From the NCBI RefSeq assembly GCF_003533305.1, contig NZ_DOEH01000018.1:144399-208398 (forward strand): DNA of 64,000 bases, written 5' to 3'. Source of the DNA: Providencia sp. Its GTDB lineage: Bacteria; Pseudomonadota; Gammaproteobacteria; Enterobacterales; Enterobacteriaceae. The position numbers and the translations under genes are program-made. Below are positions 25,486 to 35,635 of this stretch, in pieces (the stretch's first letter is position 1; each line of letters opens with the position of its first letter). Under the pieces are notes generated by a model. The model was given only the letters and a program-made list of their open reading frames with translations, made no database searches and was not told the origin of the DNA.

Positions 25486-26700
25486 ATGTATCATCTTGAT
25501 GTCTACGGTACTCTGGTAGCAGCTACGCTAGTGTTATTGCTTGGACGTAAACTTGTAAAATCGGTTCCCTTTCTTGAGAAGTACACAATTCCTGAACCCG
25601 TTGCGGGGGGATTGTTAGTTGCTTTTAGTCTTTTACTTATTAAGCAACTTTTTGATTGGAGCCTTTCTTTTGACTTATCACTGCAAGAACCCATGATGCT
25701 AGCATTCTTTGCTACAATTGGTTTGAATGCGAATTTAGCCAGTTTAAAAGCTGGTGGCAAAGCGTTATTTATTTTTATTTTTGTCGTTGTAGGCCTATTG
25801 CTAGTGCAAAATACAGTCGGTATCGCACTTGCAAAATTATTGGGTTTAGATCCACTCATGGGGCTGTTAGCCGGATCAGTAACTTTATCAGGTGGGCATG
25901 GTACAGGTGCTGCTTGGGGTAAAATCTTCGTTGAAGATTATGGTTTTAAAAGTGCAACTGAAGTTGCTATGGCTTGTGCAACCTTTGGTTTAGTTTTAGG
26001 TGGCTTAATCGGTGGGCCTGTTGCACGTTTCTTAATTCGCAATATCCCAACGCCAGGCACTGCATCAGATGAGCAAGATGTACCAACGGCATTTGAAAAA
26101 CCCCAATCTGGTCGTATGATTTCATCAATGGTATTAATTGAAACCATTGCTTTGATCGCTATTTGTTTGTTGGCTGGGAGCTATATTTCAGAGCTTTTAG
26201 CAGGAACCGCGTTTGCTTTACCTAAATTTGTCTGCGTGCTTTTTGTCGGTGTCATTTTAAGTAATAGTTTGTCTTTACTAGGTTTTTATCGTGTTTTCGA
26301 TAGAGCCGTCTCTGTTCTTGGAAACGTCAGCCTTTCATTATTCCTTGCTATGGCATTGATGAGCTTGAAGTTATGGGAATTGGCGTCTTTAGCCATTCCA
26401 ATGATTATTATCCTTGCGGTACAAGCTTGTGTGATGGCAGGTTACGCGATTTTTGTGACCTTCCGTGTTATGGGCAAAAATTATGATGCTGCCATTTTAG
26501 CGGCTGGGCATTGTGGTTTTGGTTTAGGGGCGACTCCGACCGCGATTGCTAATATGCAAGCGGTAACCGATAAGTTTGGACCATCTCATTTGGCATTCTT
26601 AGTGGTGCCAATGGTCGGTGCATTCTTTATTGATATTGTGAATGCACTCGTGATCAAACTTTACCTATGGTTACCTATTTTTCCAACGATCGGTGGGTAA
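25486..26700 (+). CDS. gltS: Sodium/glutamate symporter GltS
   Basis: A 404-residue inner-membrane carrier with two inverted halves, matching E. coli GltS (401). Family motifs include YTIPEPVAGGLLVA, ATIGLNANLASL, SGGHGTGAAWG, ATFGLVLGGLIGGPVA and the second-half AAGHCGFGLGATPTAIANM. It takes up glutamate with sodium. The frame is open further upstream to a GTG at 25375, but the ATG at 25486 gives the family N-terminus MYHLDVYGTLVAATL and has GAGG ten bases before it, so it was chosen. It diverges from xanP and is convergent with recG, as in E. coli. Confidence 0.96.
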   Translation: MYHLDVYGTLVAATLVLLLGRKLVKSVPFLEKYTIPEPVAGGLLVAFSLLLIKQLFDWSLSFDLSLQEPMMLAFFATIGLNANLASLKAGGKALFIFIFVVVGLLLVQNTVGIALAKLLGLDPLMGLLAGSVTLSGGHGTGAAWGKIFVEDYGFKSATEVAMACATFGLVLGGLIGGPVARFLIRNIPTPGTASDEQDVPTAFEKPQSGRMISSMVLIETIALIAICLLAGSYISELLAGTAFALPKFVCVLFVGVILSNSLSLLGFYRVFDRAVSVLGNVSLSLFLAMALMSLKLWELASLAIPMIIILAVQACVMAGYAIFVTFRVMGKNYDAAILAAGHCGFGLGATPTAIANMQAVTDKFGPSHLAFLVVPMVGAFFIDIVNALVIKLYLWLPIFPTIGG

Positions 26701-26731
26701 CATTTTTTAAAAACAATAATATATAGCAGGT

Positions 26732-26761
26732 ATTGCCGTGACATTGTTCACGGCAATTTTC
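26732..26761 (+). terminator. Terminator after gltS
   Basis: TTGCCGTGA (26733-26741) pairs with TCACGGCAA (26749-26757), followed by TTTTC. It lies 33 bases past the gltS stop, in the gap to the convergent recG. Confidence 0.8.
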
Positions 26762-26793
26762 ATTTTAAGGCGTTATTTAAGTATGGGGAGTAT

Positions 26794-28875
26794 TTAAGCG
26801 TGGCTGTATTGCTCTCGCTCAGGGAGCCATCTCTCGATAATTTGTTGGGCATTGTCAGGGTAATGTTGTTGGATATGTCGAGCAATCCGTTGTACTTCTG
26901 GCAACATATATTGGTCACGAAGTAGGTCAGCAACTTTAAAATCTGCATTACCTGTTTGTCTGGTGCCGAGTAATTCACCAGGGCCTCGGATTTCAAGATC
27001 TTTTTGGGCAATGACAAAGCCATCATTACTATCACGTAAGACTTGTAAGCGTTGTTTGGCGGTATGTGTCATTGGTGTCTTATAGAGCAATACACAGTGC
27101 GAGGCGATAGCCCCACGTCCGACTCGGCCTCTTAATTGATGTAATTGTGCCAGCCCAAGGCGCTCAGGATTATCAATAATCATCAAACTTGCGTTAGGGA
27201 CGTCAACCCCGACTTCAATAACGGTAGTTGCTACAAGCAGTTGAATTTCATTATTTTTAAAAGCAGCCATAACGCTTTGTTTTTCTGATGATTTCATTCT
27301 GCCATGAACTAATCCAACTTTTAGCTCGGGTAACGCTAAAGCCAGTTCTTCACTGGTAACTTGTGCTGCCTGCGCTTCTAATAACTCGGACTCATCAATT
27401 AGCGTACAGACCCAATAAGCTTGTCGCCCTTCGTCAATACAGGCTTGTCTGACGCGTTCAATAATATCGTTTCGTCTTGTATCTGGAATAGCGACAGTAG
27501 TGACCGGTGTTCGACCCGGAGGAAGTTCATCAATAACGGAGGTGTCTAAGTCTGCATAAGCCGTCATCGCTAACGTGCGTGGGATTGGCGTAGCGGTCAT
27601 AATCAATTGATGTGGATGAAAGCCTTGTTGTTCACCCTTCTCTCGCAGAGCGAGGCGCTGATGTACTCCAAAGCGGTGTTGTTCATCAATAACAATCAAT
27701 CCTAATGATTTAAATTTGATTTGTTCTTGAAATATGGCATGTGTACCGACCACCATCGCAACTTCGCCATTGGCAATGGCTTCTTGTTGCTGCTGGCGTG
27801 CTTTACCTTTTTGTTTACCAGCAAGCCAACCAACTTGGAGACCCATGGGTTCAAGCCATTGTTTGAAGGTATTGACGTGTTGTTCAGCGAGTATCTCGGT
27901 GGGGGCCATTAACGCAACTTGTTGACCATTTTCAATCGCACAAATGGCAGCTAGCGCTGCAACAAGGGTTTTTCCTGATCCAACATCCCCTTGAATTAAT
28001 CGCATCATGGGGGAATCTTTCATTAAGTCCTGTTCAATTTCAGCGACAACCCGATTTTGGGCATTCGTTGGTGAAAATGGTAACTGTGCTAATAATTGGG
28101 ATTTTAATTTTCCAGTTGGTGTTAATGATTTGGCATAAAGGCGTTCATTGCCTGCTCGGATCGCTAACATACTCAAATGGTGAGCTAACAATTCTTCGAG
28201 TATGAGCCGTTTTTGTGCAGGATGATGGCCTTTTTCAAGTTCACTTAACTCAACATCTGGCGGTGGGTTGTGTAGCAAACGAATCGCATCAGGTAAGCTG
28301 ATTAAACCACGACTAAGTTCATCCGGTAGAAGTTCTTTAATATTTCCGCTTTCAAGCATCCCGAGTGCTTGATCCATTACTTTTCTCAGTGTTATTTGAC
28401 GAACACCTTCAGTGGTGGGGTAAACTGGCGTCAAATTTTCCTGAAGGGTAATATTATCGGTATCTTGAGATACTTTATATTCGGGATGAATAATTTCAGG
28501 CCCTTGCATGCCTCGGCGGACTTCACCGTAGGCGGTCACGCTGCGCCCTTCAGCTAAATTATTTTTCATTGCAGCAGAAAAATTAAAGAAGCGTAACGTC
28601 AAATTTCCAGTTCCATCACTGATGAGACTAGTCATCATTTTTTTACGACCAAATAGTACTTTGGTTTGTAAAACTTCGCCTGTCACTGTTGCCGTCGTAC
28701 CAGGAAGAAGATCGCGAATTTGATAAAGGCGGGTATGGTCTTCATAGCGAAGAGGAAAATGTAATAGCAGATCTTGAACAGTGTTCAAACCTATCTTACT
28801 CATTTTTTCTGACTGGCTGGCACCAACGCCATGTAAGGAGGTCAGTAAAATGGTATCAAGTAGCCCACTATTCAT
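26794..28875 (-). CDS. recG: ATP-dependent DNA helicase RecG
   Basis: A 693-residue helicase, exactly the E. coli length. It has an N-terminal wedge/OB-fold domain (about 1-240) that binds branched DNA, and two helicase lobes with Walker A GDVGSGKTL, the DEQH box VIDEQHRFG, motif III MTATPIPRTLAM and motif VI QLRGRVGRG. It remodels stalled forks and branch-migrates Holliday junctions. A frame extending to 28911 adds twelve residues, but the ATG at 28875 has AAGGA upstream and gives the family length, so it was chosen. It is the last gene of the gmk-rpoZ-spoT-trmH-recG run. Confidence 0.96.
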   Translation of the reverse strand: MNSGLLDTILLTSLHGVGASQSEKMSKIGLNTVQDLLLHFPLRYEDHTRLYQIRDLLPGTTATVTGEVLQTKVLFGRKKMMTSLISDGTGNLTLRFFNFSAAMKNNLAEGRSVTAYGEVRRGMQGPEIIHPEYKVSQDTDNITLQENLTPVYPTTEGVRQITLRKVMDQALGMLESGNIKELLPDELSRGLISLPDAIRLLHNPPPDVELSELEKGHHPAQKRLILEELLAHHLSMLAIRAGNERLYAKSLTPTGKLKSQLLAQLPFSPTNAQNRVVAEIEQDLMKDSPMMRLIQGDVGSGKTLVAALAAICAIENGQQVALMAPTEILAEQHVNTFKQWLEPMGLQVGWLAGKQKGKARQQQQEAIANGEVAMVVGTHAIFQEQIKFKSLGLIVIDEQHRFGVHQRLALREKGEQQGFHPHQLIMTATPIPRTLAMTAYADLDTSVIDELPPGRTPVTTVAIPDTRRNDIIERVRQACIDEGRQAYWVCTLIDESELLEAQAAQVTSEELALALPELKVGLVHGRMKSSEKQSVMAAFKNNEIQLLVATTVIEVGVDVPNASLMIIDNPERLGLAQLHQLRGRVGRGAIASHCVLLYKTPMTHTAKQRLQVLRDSNDGFVIAQKDLEIRGPGELLGTRQTGNADFKVADLLRDQYMLPEVQRIARHIQQHYPDNAQQIIERWLPEREQYSHA

Positions 28876-28965
28876 GGTTTCGTCCTTAATCTTATACTCG
28901 CAATGCTTCAAGTTACGGCGGAATTCAGTTTTTCCGAGTCATAGGTTTTGGGTAATTAATGAATC

Positions 28966-29676
28966 TTATTCTTTGTAGTTTGATTTTTTATTTCGTTGTT
29001 GCATTTGCGCCCACCATTCATCGTCGGCTTCAATTTGCCCTATATTATTAATGTAAGGGCGAGCAAGTCCTTTACGCTTAGAGACCTCAGCTAAGACAGG
29101 ATAGCCACCTTCAAACAACCATTCTTGCTGTTCTTCTTCAGATAATAAACTATGTTCTCTTTCATACATTCCTGCGAGCTGACGTTGGCGCTGTGCTTCA
29201 TATAAAATAAGTGCAGAGGCGACAGAAACATTAAGAGACTGCACCATCCCAGCCATTGGAATAATGATGTGTTGATCTGCGAGAGCTAAGGCTCTAGGCG
29301 AAATGCCTTTTTTTTCTTGTCCCATCATAATACAGGTTGGGCGGGTATAATCAATTTCACGAAAATCTACGGCGTGATCGGATAGATTAGTCGCTAAAAC
29401 CTGCATATTCTGTGATTTTATTGAGAAAATCGCTTCTTCGGTAGATTGGTGAGAGATGACTTTTACCCAGCTATTACTACCAGCGGCGGAAGAGACAGAT
29501 AGTTTGACGTGTTGATCAGGCCAAATCCCATGGATTTGATGTATACCTACAGCGTCTGCACTGCGAACAATGGCAGAAACGTTATGAGGCTTATGAATTT
29601 CTTCAAGGCAAATGGTTAGGTCGGGCTGCCGCATCGCCATCATTTGGCAAATGCGGCGATAGCGGCGTTCATTCAT
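28966..29676 (-). CDS. trmH: tRNA (guanosine(18)-2'-O)-methyltransferase
   Basis: A 236-residue SPOUT-class enzyme (E. coli TrmH/SpoU, 229). It methylates the ribose of G18 in the D-loop of tRNAs using S-adenosylmethionine. SPOUT motifs are HKPHNVSAIVRSADAVG (motif 1, with the catalytic Arg), CIMMGQEKKGIS (motif 2) and MAGMVQSLNVSVASALILYE (motif 3, the knot). The C-terminal tail is basic and slightly longer than in E. coli. It begins 34 bases after the spoT stop in the same operon. Confidence 0.95.
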   Translation of the reverse strand: MNERRYRRICQMMAMRQPDLTICLEEIHKPHNVSAIVRSADAVGIHQIHGIWPDQHVKLSVSSAAGSNSWVKVISHQSTEEAIFSIKSQNMQVLATNLSDHAVDFREIDYTRPTCIMMGQEKKGISPRALALADQHIIIPMAGMVQSLNVSVASALILYEAQRQRQLAGMYEREHSLLSEEEQQEWLFEGGYPVLAEVSKRKGLARPYINNIGQIEADDEWWAQMQQRNKKSNYKE

Positions 29677-29710
29677 AGTTAATTAGAGTATCTTGTTAAT
29701 TAATATATCG

Positions 29711-31828
29711 TTAGTTACGATTTCGACTGACTCGCAGAACATCAGGCATAATACGTATTTTGCGCATAACATTGGCCAATTGGACACGATTCTTCGTGGT
29801 CAGACGGATAAAGGCGCAATAGACACGGCCATCTTTTTCTTCGGTATTCATGCTTTGAATGCTTGAGTTCGCATCATTAATAGCTGCGGTCAAGTTAGCA
29901 AGTGCACCTTGATGGTTAATCATGTCGACTTTGATTTCTGCAATGAAATCTGTGTCAGTTTCGTTATCCCATTCTACCGCCATAAATTTATCGGGCTCTT
30001 TTTGGTAGCCTCTAATATTACGGCATGATTCATGGTGAATAACTAACCCTTTACCGGGGCTGATATGGGCGATGATTGGGTCCCCAGGAATAGGGCGACA
30101 ACATTTTGCGAATGTAATCAAGACACCATCAGCACCTTTGATTGATAATTTACTACGACTTTCGACGATGATTTGGTCGTCAGGAGTGGTTTGCGGGTTG
30201 TTCTGTAAGTTACGCGCAACCACCACACTCATGGCATTACCTAAACCAATTTCAGCCAATAAATCATCGATAGAATGCAGTTTCATGCGAGCCAATTCAG
30301 CATCAATATTGGCTTGCGGTACATCACTTAATTTATTTCCAGCACCGAGTGCGTGGTTTAATAACCGACGACCTAAATTAACCGAGTCTTCTCGTTTTAA
30401 ATTTTTCAGTAATTGACGTATTTTGGCGCGAGCTTTAGAACTGACCACAAAGTTGAGCCAAGCTGCATTCGGTCTTGCGCCCGGCGCGGTGATAATTTCA
30501 ACCGTTTGACCACTCGTCAGCGATTGAGACAGTGGATAAGGTTGACGGTCAACGCGGGCACCAACACAGGCATGGCCAATATCGGTATGTACCGCATAGG
30601 CAAAGTCAACGGGTGTTGCGCCAGTGGGTAATTCGACAATACGACCTTCTGGTGTGAACACATAAATTTCATCAGGGAATAAGTCTGATTTCACACTCTC
30701 AATAAATTCAAAAGAGCTTCCTGCGCTTTGTTGGAGCTCAAGTAAGCTTTGCATCCAGCGTTGGGCTCTAACTTGTGCAGTTGTGCCTTGCTCGCCTTGT
30801 TCTTTATAAGCCCAGTGGGCAGCTACCCCCATTTCAGCCATTTGATCCATATCTTCAGTACGGATTTGAACTTCAACAGGTACGCCGTGTGGCCCAATTA
30901 ATGAGGTATGCAAAGATTGATAGCCATTCGCTTTGGGTATTGCAATATAGTCTTTAATACGTCCTGGACGAGGTTTATACAGGCTGTGCATTTGGCCTAA
31001 AACGCGATAGCAAGTATCGACATCTTTAACAATCACTCTAAAGGCATAGATATCCATAATTGAATGGAATCGCTGCTCTTTTTGATGCATTTTACGATAA
31101 ATAGAGTAAAGATGCTTTTCGCGCCCACTGACTCGGCACGGTACACCAGCCTCTGTTAATCGACCGTCAATTTCAGAGAGGATTTTTTGGATCATCTCTT
31201 TACGGTTACCACGAGCCGCTTTGACAACTTCTTTGATAACACGATAGCGGTTTGGATACAGAGCTTCAAAACCGAGCTCTTCTAACTCAGTTTTAATATG
31301 GTGTATACCTAGTCGGTGTGCTAGGGGGCTATAAATCTCTAATGTTTCACGCGCAATACGTCGACGCTTATCTGGCCTTAATGAGCCAAGCGTGCGCATA
31401 TTGTGAGTGCGGTCTGCCAGTTTTATCAAAATAACCCGGATGTCTTTTACCATCGCCATGATCATTTTGCGGAAGTTTTCTGCTTGAGCTTCTTTTTTGT
31501 CGCGAAAATTTAATTTATCAAGTTTGGATACGCCTTCGACAAGACCGGCGACGGTAGTTCCAAACAATTGCTCTATATCCTGAAATGTCGCTGGAGTATC
31601 TTCAATCACATCATGAAGTAGCGCGGCCATTAATGTCTCATGATCCAAGCGCATTTCAGCTAAAATACAAGCAACAGCAACTGGGTGAGTAATATAAGGC
31701 TCACCACTTGAACGGGTTTGTCCTTCATGGGCATCCCGTGCAACGACATAGGCTTTTCTCAGTAATTCAATCTGCTCTTTAGGAAGATATTTTTGAATGA
31801 CTAGATTAAGGCTTTCAAACAGATACAA
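29711..31828 (-). CDS. spoT: Bifunctional (p)ppGpp synthetase/hydrolase SpoT
   Basis: A 705-residue enzyme (E. coli 702). The HD hydrolase domain (about 25-180) keeps its metal-binding HDVIED motif. The synthetase domain (about 230-340) follows, with the substrate-loop stretch RIKDYIAIPKANGYQSLHT. Then come a TGS domain (about 385-445; EIYVFTPEGRIVELPTGATPVDFAY), a helical region and a C-terminal ACT domain (about 630-705). It removes (p)ppGpp and can make it weakly during carbon or fatty-acid starvation. It follows rpoZ by 19 bases; the operon order gmk-rpoZ-spoT-trmH-recG is the E. coli order. Confidence 0.97.
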   Translation of the reverse strand: MYLFESLNLVIQKYLPKEQIELLRKAYVVARDAHEGQTRSSGEPYITHPVAVACILAEMRLDHETLMAALLHDVIEDTPATFQDIEQLFGTTVAGLVEGVSKLDKLNFRDKKEAQAENFRKMIMAMVKDIRVILIKLADRTHNMRTLGSLRPDKRRRIARETLEIYSPLAHRLGIHHIKTELEELGFEALYPNRYRVIKEVVKAARGNRKEMIQKILSEIDGRLTEAGVPCRVSGREKHLYSIYRKMHQKEQRFHSIMDIYAFRVIVKDVDTCYRVLGQMHSLYKPRPGRIKDYIAIPKANGYQSLHTSLIGPHGVPVEVQIRTEDMDQMAEMGVAAHWAYKEQGEQGTTAQVRAQRWMQSLLELQQSAGSSFEFIESVKSDLFPDEIYVFTPEGRIVELPTGATPVDFAYAVHTDIGHACVGARVDRQPYPLSQSLTSGQTVEIITAPGARPNAAWLNFVVSSKARAKIRQLLKNLKREDSVNLGRRLLNHALGAGNKLSDVPQANIDAELARMKLHSIDDLLAEIGLGNAMSVVVARNLQNNPQTTPDDQIIVESRSKLSIKGADGVLITFAKCCRPIPGDPIIAHISPGKGLVIHHESCRNIRGYQKEPDKFMAVEWDNETDTDFIAEIKVDMINHQGALANLTAAINDANSSIQSMNTEEKDGRVYCAFIRLTTKNRVQLANVMRKIRIMPDVLRVSRNRN

Positions 31829-31847
31829 GGCAGACCCACCTTAGTGA

Positions 31848-32123
31848 TTAGCGACGACCTTCAGCGATAGCAGATACTGCCTGCATTTCAGCCGCTTCTT
31901 GCTCTTGCTGTTCTTGGCGCTCACGGACATCTAAAATATGACCGTTAATTAAACCTTCTTCTATTTCACGTAGCGCGATAACCGTATATTTATCATTTTC
32001 TTCAGGAACGAGAGCGTCTTTACCACCAGTTTGTAACTGACGAGCTCTACGTGCTGCGACCAATACGAGGTCAAAACGGTTACCAATTTTCTCTACTGCA
32101 TCTTGAACAGTTACGCGTGCCAT
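31848..32123 (-). CDS. rpoZ: RNA polymerase omega subunit
   Basis: A 91-residue protein, the exact E. coli length, starting [31 protein letters not shown], the conserved region that wraps the beta-prime C-terminus. It helps RNA polymerase assembly and provides part of ppGpp binding site 1. It lies between gmk and spoT, so the ppGpp-binding subunit and the ppGpp enzyme are cotranscribed. The C-terminus is Glu/Gln-rich as in other enterobacteria. Confidence 0.97.
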   Translation of the reverse strand: MARVTVQDAVEKIGNRFDLVLVAARRARQLQTGGKDALVPEENDKYTVIALREIEEGLINGHILDVRERQEQQEQEAAEMQAVSAIAEGRR

Positions 32124-32178
32124 AAGTGTGCTACTCCAAAGAAATAAAAAATGACCTGATATGATACTGAAACTATTC

Positions 32179-33104
<926 letters not shown>

Positions 33105-34823
33105 ATGGCTTGTGCCACAAGGAAACGTATTTTAATTGTAATTTATTATATAAGCGTATTAATAATCACATTCGGTAGTGGGATTAAATTGGCTCAAGCC
33201 TCAAAAGTTGAATCAAAAGAAATTAATAGTGATTGCCACACGCGAAATATGACTCTATTCGCTAAAGAAAATTATAAATTGGGTGAACAATTACAACAGT
33301 GGAATGAAGCGTATCGTTTAGCGGGGAATAGTCCGGTGAACGATGAAATTTATGATCAACTTTTTGATAAGTGGCAGCGTCGGCAACGTTGCCAAAATTT
33401 ATCAGATGTTCTCTCTGAAGTGAATATCTCGCAACAATCTGATTTGATTAAGCATCCTATTCCTCATACTGGTTTAAAAAAGCTTAATGAAACTGAGATA
33501 AATACTTGGATAAGTTCTCGTAACGAGGTTTGGTTACAACCGAAAATTGACGGTGTTGCCGTTAGTTTAGTGTATGAAAGAGGGCGACTTGTTTCTGTTA
33601 TTAGCCGAGGAAATGGTATTGAAGGGCTAAATTGGCGTGAGAAAGCGAATTTTATTCCAGCTATCCCGAAAAAAATTGCTACGCAGGAACCATTATTAGT
33701 CTTACAAGGAGAAATTTATTGGAAGCTGGCTAATCATGTACAAGAAAAGTATGGGGGAATGAATGCAAGAAACAAGATTGCAGGTTGGCTAATGCGAAAA
33801 ATTTCACCTATTCAAATAGAAAATGATATCGATATATTTATATGGGCTTGGCCAGAAGGGCATCCAAAATATGAAATACAACTTGGGCGACTAACTGAAT
33901 TAGGTTTTGCATCGGCGGAAAAATATAGCCATAAAATTGAGAACATAGCGCAAGTAAAACAATGGCGTGAGCATTACTATCGTAGCCAAATGCCTTTTGC
34001 AACAGATGGTATTGTATTAAAAAGCTTTCCCCCACCAAAAATTACTGCATGGCAGCCAAGTCAAAATAGTTGGGCGATCGCATGGAAATATCCATTGCAG
34101 AGTGTTGTTTCAGAAATTAAAGACTTGCAGTTTCGTGTCGGACGAACGGGACTTGTTAGTGTAGTTTCAATCATAGAACCTATCGAAATAGACAGTAAAA
34201 TAGTGCGTAAAGTAAATGTGGGATCTCTAAATACATGGAAGAAGAAGGATTTATTGGTTGGCGATCAGGTGCAAGTTTCTTTAGCGGGTCATGGTGCACC
34301 TAAAATTGAGAATGTTGTTTGGCGTTTAAAAAAGCGTCAATATCCTGATACTACCAAACTTGAACAGTTTCATTTTTTAAGTTGTTTGAGGTATTCGCCT
34401 GATTGTTTTCAGCAGTTTACTGCAAGGTTAACGTGGCTTGGCAAGCAAATTAAAATTAAAGGGGTGAGTGAGGCAACTTGGCGGTTATGGGTTGAAAATT
34501 ATGGCATCACGCAGCTTACAACTTGGTTATCTCCTCATTGGCAGCAACAGTTACCAAATACGAGAAAAACAACTCAATTTATCAATCAATTGCAAGTCGC
34601 CATGTCGCAACCATTAGGTCTATGGTTAAAAGGCTTTGGTATTCCATTGAAGCAACAACAAATTATGAAAATAAAAAGTTTAGATATGATTTTTAATTCT
34701 ACTTTTTTAAAAGATATAAATGTATCTAAGAACCAAAAGAAAAAACTAAACCAGTGGTTAGGAGAGCCTGAGATACAAAAACTATTGCAGATACTGCAAG
34801 AAGTAAAACAAACAAGCCATTAA
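33105..34823 (+). CDS. ligB: NAD-dependent DNA ligase B
   Basis: A 572-residue short NAD-dependent ligase (E. coli LigB, 560). It has an N-terminal hydrophobic, signal-like segment (about residues 9-27), the adenylated Lys147 in QPKIDGVAVSLVYERG (the KxDG motif), the nucleotidyltransferase domain to about 310, an OB-fold (about 320-410) and a helix-hairpin-helix region. It lacks the zinc finger and BRCT domain of LigA, as usual for LigB. Its cellular role is unclear; it seals nicks poorly in vitro in E. coli. It diverges from gmk and is convergent with yicG, the E. coli arrangement. Confidence 0.93.
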   Translation: MACATRKRILIVIYYISVLIITFGSGIKLAQASKVESKEINSDCHTRNMTLFAKENYKLGEQLQQWNEAYRLAGNSPVNDEIYDQLFDKWQRRQRCQNLSDVLSEVNISQQSDLIKHPIPHTGLKKLNETEINTWISSRNEVWLQPKIDGVAVSLVYERGRLVSVISRGNGIEGLNWREKANFIPAIPKKIATQEPLLVLQGEIYWKLANHVQEKYGGMNARNKIAGWLMRKISPIQIENDIDIFIWAWPEGHPKYEIQLGRLTELGFASAEKYSHKIENIAQVKQWREHYYRSQMPFATDGIVLKSFPPPKITAWQPSQNSWAIAWKYPLQSVVSEIKDLQFRVGRTGLVSVVSIIEPIEIDSKIVRKVNVGSLNTWKKKDLLVGDQVQVSLAGHGAPKIENVVWRLKKRQYPDTTKLEQFHFLSCLRYSPDCFQQFTARLTWLGKQIKIKGVSEATWRLWVENYGITQLTTWLSPHWQQQLPNTRKTTQFINQLQVAMSQPLGLWLKGFGIPLKQQQIMKIKSLDMIFNSTFLKDINVSKNQKKKLNQWLGEPEIQKLLQILQEVKQTSH

Positions 34824-34845
34824 TTATATAATGAATTAATGGCTT
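34814..34845 (-). terminator. Terminator of yicG overlapping the ligB 3' end
   Basis: AAGCCATTAATT (34814-34825) pairs perfectly with AATTAATGGCTT (34834-34845). On the minus strand the tail is GTTTGTTTTAC, so it mainly serves yicG. One arm includes the last codons and stop of ligB. Confidence 0.75.
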
Positions 34846-34876
34846 ATAGTGATGGATTATGTATGTTTTTTTAGGT

Positions 34877-35491
34877 TTAATCTTGATTTTCGTAATTGAA
34901 AATAGGTAATCCTAAGCGGTAACGTATTGCGATTAACCTAGCACTCAAACCTGTTACTAATGTAATAATCACCACAATATCTTGTGGGAGAGGGGTATAA
35001 AGTAATCCAATATAAATCCATGCCGCAGCAAATGAAACACCAGCATAGACTTCTTTTTGGAAAACAAGCGGAATAGTATTACACAGCATATCTCTGAGTA
35101 CGCCGCCAAATACACCCGTTATTACCGCCGCAATTGCTGCAATAATAGGGCTATAATTCATATCTAGTGCTATTTGAGCACCAAGAATAGAAAAAACAAT
35201 TAAGCCAATTGCATCAAGGATAAGAAAGAGTCGTCGTAAATGCTTCATCATCGGCGCTATCCACATAGTGACGACAGCAGCGCCTGCTACAGTGAGGATA
35301 TACTCAGGGTGTTTAACCCAACCCAAAGGATAGTGACCAAGAAGAATGTCACGTACAGAGCCACCGCCAATAGCGGTTGCTGAGGCGATAATAATGACAC
35401 CGAAGACATCCATTTTGCGACGACCCGCGGCAAGAGCACCGGTCATGGCTTCTGCTGTAATACCTATTATATAGAGAACACTTAATAACAT
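34877..35491 (-). CDS. yicG: TRIC-type inner membrane protein YicG (UPF0126)
   Basis: A 204-residue protein with about seven membrane segments formed by two repeated halves ([19 protein letters not shown] with [15 protein letters not shown], and [15 protein letters not shown] with [13 protein letters not shown]). The paired GGGSVRD and GGVLRD motifs are the family signature; homologues have a trimeric TRIC-channel fold, though the bacterial function is debated. E. coli YicG is 205 residues. The frame continues to a TTG at 35506, but the ATG at 35491 gives the family start and was chosen; neither has a clear SD. It is convergent with ligB. Confidence 0.9.
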   Translation of the reverse strand: MLLSVLYIIGITAEAMTGALAAGRRKMDVFGVIIIASATAIGGGSVRDILLGHYPLGWVKHPEYILTVAGAAVVTMWIAPMMKHLRRLFLILDAIGLIVFSILGAQIALDMNYSPIIAAIAAVITGVFGGVLRDMLCNTIPLVFQKEVYAGVSFAAAWIYIGLLYTPLPQDIVVIITLVTGLSARLIAIRYRLGLPIFNYENQD

Positions 35492-35635
35492 AATGGTTTT
35501 ATTCAATACTAAAGTTATTGCTAAAGGGTAATATGCCTTGCGTAAATTCTCGACTGAGATTTTCTAGTATCTCGCATGACAGATTAGTTAAAGTAATCCG
35601 ATAGTCTGTGTTAAATGATGTTAAAGGATAACAGA